This document shows positions 5,582 to 9,764 of a DNA stretch of 9,764 nt, piece after piece. The notes under the pieces were generated by a model, which saw only the letters and a program-made list of their open reading frames with translations, was not told the origin of the DNA and did not search any database. Made by a program: the position numbers and the translations under genes. This DNA comes from Dehalococcoidia bacterium (GTDB lineage Bacteria > Chloroflexota > Dehalococcoidia > E44-bin15): positions 1 through 9,764 of the forward strand of contig JAGMCC010000032.1 of NCBI GenBank assembly GCA_023129355.1. The letters run 5' to 3'. Positions within the stretch are counted from its first letter, which is position 1, and every line of letters starts with the position of its first letter.

Positions 5582-6313
5582 TTACGCACTTGCTTTTTTC
5601 CGCCGATACACTATCAGCCAGATTCCCAACGCCAGCGCTACGGATATAATGATCGCAATCGCAATCCCAACCCAGGTTCCTGTACCCAAGCCAACTGCTG
5701 GAGTGGCTTTCGGTGTTGCGGTTGCGGTTGGAGTTACTGCAGGCGTCAGAGTAATTGTAGGTGTAGGCGACTCAACACCGGCGATGTACTTTAGCGTGCC
5801 TATAAGCTGGTCTAGGTCTTGGGGAAGGTAACTACGGACATTAACCCACCTAAAAAGAAATGGGATCTCAACCTTATCGAGTTTACCTATAACATCGTAA
5901 TCACCTGATTCACCTTGGTTGGGGAATTGCAGGTATATGACCTCGTTTATTTCGATTGTATCACCTGCCTTGTTGGGAAAGGGCTTTATGGTTGTGGTAT
6001 AGCTCGAATTTAGCGTCACCCGGGTGCCACTTACCGTATGTTCGGCTATAACCTTGCCGGTAATCCTGGCTTCATTTACCGATACTGGTAAGTCTTTTGT
6101 GCAGGTAGCGCGGCCCTGGAGCGTAGCGTAAAAAACTTCATCACCATGAATCTCTGTCTTACTGAAGCCGACCGGTTCATAGCTGATCTGGAAATATTCC
6201 TCGGCAATTTGGGCTGCTGCCGGGGGAGAGCTGATAAGGCAAAGGAGTATTAACGCAACTAAGGCAATTGCCGCATGCCAAACGACCCCCAGCCTAATGA
6301 AATCATGTCTCAT
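5582..6313 (-). CDS. Hypothetical secreted, C-terminally membrane-anchored protein with Thr/Pro-rich stalk
   Basis: I do not recognise a named family for this 243-aa protein. Residues 1-34 form an export signal: a basic N-terminus, a hydrophobic core at 11-28, and PPAAAQ as a likely cleavage site. Residues 35-180 look like a beta-rich extracellular domain with one cysteine (Cys71). Residues 182-206 are a low-complexity linker of Thr, Pro and Ala (SPTPTITLTP...). A transmembrane helix follows at about 213-236, ending in the stop-transfer YRRKKASA. The topology is a cell-surface domain held on a flexible stalk. The ATG at 6311-6313 is preceded by AGGGA at good spacing. The upstream 194 bp contain a duplicate of the cinA 3' end and no obvious promoter. 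Function cannot be assigned. Confidence 0.8.
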   Translation of the reverse strand: MRHDFIRLGVVWHAAIALVALILLCLISSPPAAAQIAEEYFQISYEPVGFSKTEIHGDEVFYATLQGRATCTKDLPVSVNEARITGKVIAEHTVSGTRVTLNSSYTTTIKPFPNKAGDTIEINEVIYLQFPNQGESGDYDVIGKLDKVEIPFLFRWVNVRSYLPQDLDQLIGTLKYIAGVESPTPTITLTPAVTPTATATPKATPAVGLGTGTWVGIAIAIIISVALALGIWLIVYRRKKASA

Positions 6314-6421
6314 TGAAAATTCCCTGTATTAAACCTCGCGGGGCGCGACAAGCCTACTGCCTTCGATTGCTCACATAATAATGGGATGAGCCTGCGATAG
6401 CCCAATCAAATAAATGAGAGT

Positions 6422-6458
6422 GTGACTATTTCATAGAGACCAACGTTCGTCTCAGTTC
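6422..6458. repeat. 37-bp direct repeat, copy 1 (duplicate of the cinA 3' end)
   Basis: Identical over 37 bp to 6504-6540, offset 82 bp. On the minus strand it carries the last ten codons of cinA (ELRRTLVSMK), the stop and four more bases. Each copy contains the near-palindrome GAGACCAACGTTCGTCTC, here at 6436-6453 (16 of 18 positions symmetric). A 21-codon open frame with ATG at 6489-6491 reads into this copy but has no ribosome-binding site. Confidence 0.9.
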
Positions 6459-6503
6459 TTTCGCACCTAGCGCGGCTATAAAAGGATGCATCAGAATTAA
6501 TAA

Positions 6504-6540
6504 GTGACTATTTCATAGAGACCAACGTTCGTCTCAGTTC
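6504..6540. repeat. 37-bp direct repeat, copy 2 (within cinA)
   Basis: This copy overlaps the true 3' end of cinA and its stop codon (6508-6510). The dyad GAGACCAACGTTCGTCTC is at 6518-6535. The 45 bp between the copies are unrelated to cinA. The arrangement resembles a duplicated target or attachment site at a gene end, but no integrase is nearby. Confidence 0.9.
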
Positions 6541-7758
6541 GAAAAGGGCGTGGTAGGTGGCGCGGCGCTTCACCATGTGGCGCAGCTGGGGGTAAATTCC
6601 CAGGGCAAGCCTTGTCTCCCTCCCATCGTCGATGGCGATGTGGACGGTGCCAATAGGCTTCCCCTCATCCTCAGTAGGGCCGGCCACGCCGGTGATGCCC
6701 ACGCCGATGTCGGCCCCTAGCCGCTCCCTTGCCACCCTGGCCATATCCCCCGCCACCTCAGGGCTGATGGCGCCATGTTGGGCGATGAGCGCGGCGCTTA
6801 CACCGTGGGAGATCTTCACCTCATTGGTGTAGGCCACAAGCCCCCCTTTGAAATATTTGGAACTTCCGGGAACATCGGTTATGGTATTGGCGAGTAGTCC
6901 CCCGCTGCACGATTCCATAGTGGCCAGGGTAAGGCGCTTTTCCACAAGGAGCGTGCCCACCAGCCCCTCCAGGCTTTCCTCATCGCTGCCCCAGATGATA
7001 TCGCTGAGAAGGGAGCGGAGCTCGGTTTCCCTTTTGGCTATCATCTCCTCCGCCTCCTGCCTTGTCTTAGCTTTGGCGGTCAGGCGCAGCTGGATGCCGT
7101 CGGTCTTGGCGTATACGGCAAGGGTTGGGTTGTCGGATGAGAGTAGGGGTTTTACCACCTCGGCGACGCCCGCTTCGGTCATGCCCATGGTCTTGATAGT
7201 ACGTGATAGAATGACCTCGCCTGGCAGCAGCTCCCTCAGCCTCCCCGCTACATCCGTCTCCCACATGTGCCGCATCTCCGATGGCGGGCCGGGCATGGCG
7301 ACCAAGATTTTTCGTTCTCCCTGCTCCTCTCGCCCTTTTTCCACCCACCAGCCTGGTGCGGTGCCCGACGGGTTAGGGATCGCCTGGGCCATGGGGATGA
7401 GGGTGGCCTGCTTGACATTGCTTTCAGGCATGGGGAAGCCGCGGCGGGCGAATATCTCCCTCAGCCCTCGCTCAAGCTCCGGGTCCACGCTCAGCTCCTC
7501 GCCAAGCATCGCGGCGATGGCTTCGCGGGTGAGGTCATCCTCGGTGGGGCCCAGGCCTCCGGTAGTGAGCACGACATCGGAGCGGCCCCAGGCACGCTCC
7601 AGGCATTCCCTTAACCTATCAAGGTTATCGCCCACCTGGGTGACCCACAGCAGGTCGATTCCCAGTGGCGGCAATTGTGAGGCGAGGTAGGAGGCATTGG
7701 TGTCGGTAATCTCCCCTAGAAGGAGCTCGGTGCCGATGGAGATTATTTCGGCCTTCAT
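6508..7758 (-). CDS. cinA: CinA: COG1058 domain fused to nicotinamide-nucleotide amidase (PncC)
   Basis: Full two-domain CinA, 416 aa. The N-terminal MoaB/MoCF-like domain (about 4-170) has IGTELLLGEITDTN (8-21) and TGGLGPTEDD (66-75), and in this family acts as an ADP-ribose pyrophosphatase. A linker KH-type region covers about 180-255. The C-terminal PncC domain (about 260-410) has ESCSGG (282-287), PGSSKYF (297-303) and TGVAGP (356-361), and deamidates NMN to nicotinate mononucleotide. Threonine is usual where SCSGG has its second serine. The ATG (7756-7758) has AAAGGA four nt upstream, overlapping the thi4 stop region, and only 8 bp separate the two genes, so they are likely co-transcribed. 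The last ten codons are duplicated downstream. A role beside Thi4 could be cleavage of ADP-thiazole or recycling of nicotinamide compounds (inference). Confidence 0.95.
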   Translation of the reverse strand: MKAEIISIGTELLLGEITDTNASYLASQLPPLGIDLLWVTQVGDNLDRLRECLERAWGRSDVVLTTGGLGPTEDDLTREAIAAMLGEELSVDPELERGLREIFARRGFPMPESNVKQATLIPMAQAIPNPSGTAPGWWVEKGREEQGERKILVAMPGPPSEMRHMWETDVAGRLRELLPGEVILSRTIKTMGMTEAGVAEVVKPLLSSDNPTLAVYAKTDGIQLRLTAKAKTRQEAEEMIAKRETELRSLLSDIIWGSDEESLEGLVGTLLVEKRLTLATMESCSGGLLANTITDVPGSSKYFKGGLVAYTNEVKISHGVSAALIAQHGAISPEVAGDMARVARERLGADIGVGITGVAGPTEDEGKPIGTVHIAIDDGRETRLALGIYPQLRHMVKRRATYHALFELRRTLVSMK

Positions 7759-7766
7759 ATTGTCCT

Positions 7767-8561
7767 TTACGATGCGGCGACCTTTTGCACTATCTGCGCG
7801 GCGACATCCGCCGCCCGCTTCCCCGAGAGGAGCATGCCGCCGAAGGTGGGGCCCATCCGGGGCAGCCCGTAGATCGTGGCCACCGCCATACCGCAGACCA
7901 CCAGCCCGGGGTGTACCTCACCGGTATGTTCCACTACCGCGTCCTCCGACCCCGCGATCCAGAGGGCCCCCTCGCCTTTCGTCTTGATTAACCCCCTCTG
8001 CTCCAGCTTTTTGACCACGCTGGCATCGTGGCCGGTGGCATCGATCACCACCTTTGATTCCAGGGGAACCGGGTCGAGGGCAGCGATCTCCCGTGGCAGG
8101 TAAGCGATGGGGCTCCAGTTGACCACCACCCCTGCCGTTCGGTTATCCTCCCGGAGGATGACATCCTCAAGGAGGGTCAGGGATAAAAATTTCACCCCCG
8201 CATCGCAGGCTGCGGCGATGAGACTGGCGCAGGCATGGGGGGCATCGGCAGTATACAGCCCCTCGCTGGCCTTCTCATAGGGGACCCCCAACTCATCGAG
8301 GACCTGCTGCGCCGGGGCTCTAATGGTGAGCTTATTCATGAAATATCCCCCGATCCAGAATCCACCGCCCAGGTAGTTGTTCCGCTCTACAATAAGGACC
8401 TTGATCCCCTTTATGCCGAGCTCCTTTCCTGCCATGAGCCCGCTGGGTCCGCCGCCCACGATAATCACATCGCTCTCTGTATAATCTTCAAGCTGGCGGA
8501 GAAAGCTGCTTACTATGGCCCTGGTAACATCCTTCTCCGCTATCGGATGGAATGTGGTCAT
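7767..8561 (-). CDS. thi4: Thi4-type ADP-thiazole synthase with an unusual active-site alanine
   Basis: Makes the thiazole half of thiamin as an ADP conjugate from NAD, glycine and sulfur, in the cytosol; 264 aa. The dinucleotide fold has IIVGGGPSG (33-41) and VER (58-60), followed by YLGGGFWIGGYFMNK (63-77), DATGHDAS (near 174-181) and RMGPTFGGMLLSGKRAAD near the C-terminus. All are typical of Thi4. At the position aligned with the sulfur-donating Cys of plant and yeast enzymes (CMDP) or the His of sulfide-dependent archaeal enzymes (HVDP), this protein has Ala161 (ALDP, codon 8079-8081). The NW-to-DP spacing is like the plant form. The ATG (8559-8561) has AAAGGAG 7 nt upstream. It lies 22 bp after thiC and 8 bp before cinA. 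A ribose-1,5-bisphosphate isomerase annotation, sometimes given to archaeal homologues, is less likely beside thiC. Confidence 0.92.
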   Translation of the reverse strand: MTTFHPIAEKDVTRAIVSSFLRQLEDYTESDVIIVGGGPSGLMAGKELGIKGIKVLIVERNNYLGGGFWIGGYFMNKLTIRAPAQQVLDELGVPYEKASEGLYTADAPHACASLIAAACDAGVKFLSLTLLEDVILREDNRTAGVVVNWSPIAYLPREIAALDPVPLESKVVIDATGHDASVVKKLEQRGLIKTKGEGALWIAGSEDAVVEHTGEVHPGLVVCGMAVATIYGLPRMGPTFGGMLLSGKRAADVAAQIVQKVAAS

Positions 8562-8583
8562 TAAGTTTCTCCTTTCACTGTGG

Positions 8584-9764
8584 CTAGTACTTTACTGATT
8601 TAACACCCAGGAAGTCCGACGCCAGTTTCAGGGCGCAGAGGTCGCCGCACATGCTGCAGGCATCCCCTGAAGTGGCATGTTGCTCGTGCACCCGGCGCGC
8701 TTTTTTGGGGTCCAGGCACAGTCTCACCTGTTCCTCCCAATCCAGGTTCTTGCGCGCTACGGACATCCTCAGGTCCCGTTCCCAGGCGCCCTTTACCCCC
8801 TTAGCGATATCGGCGGCGTGGGCCGCGATTCGGGAGGCGATCACCCCCTCCTTCACATCATCCAGGTCGGGGAGGCCGAGGTGCTCTGAGGGGGTCACAT
8901 AGCACAAGTAATCAGCACCCGCCAGGGCAGCGATAGCGCCACCGATGGCTCCTGAGATATGGTCGTAGCCGGCGGCGATATCGGTTACCAGCGGTCCCAG
9001 TACATAGAATGGAGCCCCTTTGCAAATGGCCTTCTCTAGCTGGACATTGGTGGCAATCTGGTCCAATGGGACGTGCCCCGGACCCTCCACCATCACCTGG
9101 ACCCCGGCATCCCAGGCGCGCGCCACCAGCTCCCCGAGGATGAGGAGCTCCTCTACCTGCGCCCTATCGGTGGCATCGGCCAGGCTGCCCGGACGCAGTC
9201 CATCGCCCAAACTCAGCGTCACATCGAATTCTCGGGCGATCTCCAGCAAGCGGTCATACTGCTCGTATAGCGGGTTTTCCTGCTCATTATGGAGGATCCA
9301 GCCGAGGAGGATGGCCCCACCGCGCGAGACGACGTCGGTCACCCTTTTCTGGCGTTTCAGTCGCTCGATCGCCGCGCGGGTGACCCCGCAGTGCACCGTC
9401 ACAAAATCGACGCCCTCCGCGGCCTGCTCTTCGATCACCTGGAAGAGGTCATCGGGGGTCATGTGTACAATCGCCCCCCTCCTTTCGATAGTATCGATGC
9501 CCGCCTGATAGATGGGGACGGTGCCCAGGGGGATGGCGCTTTCTTTGAGGATGGCGCGGCGGATGGCGCCGAGGTTGCCCCCGGTGCTCAGGTCCATTAC
9601 CGTATCTGACTTATACTCGATAGCAACCCTCAGCTTCTCCAGTTCGCTCTCTATATCGCCGTAGTCTGTTGAGGTGCCGATATTGGCGTTGACCTTCACT
9701 CTCAGCCCCTTCCCTATGCCGCAGTATTGACTGAGCTGGTGTTTCCGATTTGCCGGGATCACTA
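8584..9764 (-). CDS. thiC: Phosphomethylpyrimidine synthase ThiC, 5' end beyond the window
   Basis: Radical-SAM enzyme turning aminoimidazole ribotide into hydroxymethylpyrimidine phosphate, the pyrimidine half of thiamin. The 392 visible residues include VNANIGTS (24-31), MDLSTGGNLG (56-65), GDGLRPGS (186-193), EGPGHVPLDQI (226-236) and the C-terminal cluster-binding cysteines in CSMCGDLC (Cys369, 372 and 376 of the visible part). The cysteine spacing is CX2CX3C, one residue shorter than the CX2CX4C of E. coli-type ThiC. The visible frame opens at GTG-ATC-CCG, but V-I-P-A-N-R is an internal family segment. The true start, about 35-45 codons upstream, and any TPP riboswitch lie outside the window. 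It stands first of thiC-thi4-cinA here. Confidence 0.95.
   Translation of the reverse strand, partial: VIPANRKHQLSQYCGIGKGLRVKVNANIGTSTDYGDIESELEKLRVAIEYKSDTVMDLSTGGNLGAIRRAILKESAIPLGTVPIYQAGIDTIERRGAIVHMTPDDLFQVIEEQAAEGVDFVTVHCGVTRAAIERLKRQKRVTDVVSRGGAILLGWILHNEQENPLYEQYDRLLEIAREFDVTLSLGDGLRPGSLADATDRAQVEELLILGELVARAWDAGVQVMVEGPGHVPLDQIATNVQLEKAICKGAPFYVLGPLVTDIAAGYDHISGAIGGAIAALAGADYLCYVTPSEHLGLPDLDDVKEGVIASRIAAHAADIAKGVKGAWERDLRMSVARKNLDWEEQVRLCLDPKKARRVHEQHATSGDACSMCGDLCALKLASDFLGVKSVKY

Noticed and set aside
6424..6491. 21-codon frame ending in the duplicated cinA tail
   Set aside because: It lacks a ribosome-binding site, and its C-terminal half is explained entirely by the 37-bp repeat.
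6848..7690. 280-codon + strand open frame opposite cinA
   Set aside because: It is an antisense shadow of the well-supported cinA gene, of low-complexity Ser/Arg composition with no recognisable motif.
9020..9508. 162-codon + strand open frame opposite thiC
   Set aside because: It is antisense to highly conserved ThiC sequence and is explained by GC-rich codon use.

Overview
The window reads as a piece of a bacterial chromosome, most likely from an uncultured member of the Chloroflexota (Dehalococcoidia-like). This placement is inferred from gene content rather than from a marker gene. Archaeal-flavoured metabolic genes (a deoxyhypusine synthase homologue, a short pyruvoyl SpeD, a Thi4-type thiazole synthase and a short ThiC) sit beside ordinary bacterial genes with GTG/TTG starts and sigma70-like promoters. 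Base composition is moderately GC-rich. No phage, CRISPR, rRNA or tRNA gene is visible.

Layout, left to right. (1) 1-1945: the 3' part of an ADP-ribosylglycohydrolase on the + strand, converging on and overlapping by 68 bp a minus-strand site-2-type membrane metalloprotease with two CBS domains. (2) 1946-2675: a 730-bp non-coding block holding the protease promoter, a possible insertion-sequence remnant and a cluster of palindromic repeats, including two nearly identical 32-bp perfect palindromes. (3) 2676-5135: a minus-strand polyamine cluster, transcribed speD, then a deoxyhypusine-synthase-like gene, then an agmatinase. The last two overlap by ATGA, and the leader of the middle gene is partly duplicated. 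(4) 5305-6313: a small MerR/excisionase-type HTH protein with its own good promoter, and a secreted, membrane-anchored protein with a Thr/Pro-rich stalk. (5) 6314-9764: a minus-strand run thiC, thi4, cinA with gaps of 22 and 8 bp. The 3' end of cinA is duplicated as a 37-bp direct repeat just downstream.

Two pathways stand out. In the polyamine cluster, agmatinase makes putrescine and SpeD supplies either decarboxylated AdoMet or, if neofunctionalised, agmatine. The DHS-like enzyme, in a bacterium that should lack eIF5A, probably transfers an aminobutyl group to a small amine, for example to make homospermidine. In the thiamin cluster, ThiC makes the pyrimidine half and Thi4 makes ADP-thiazole from NAD. 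CinA, whose N-terminal family is known to hydrolyse ADP-ribose and whose C-terminal domain is an NMN deamidase, is well placed to release thiazole phosphate and AMP from ADP-thiazole or to recycle pyridine nucleotides. The Thi4 has alanine where Cys (suicide enzymes) or His (sulfide-dependent enzymes) is expected.
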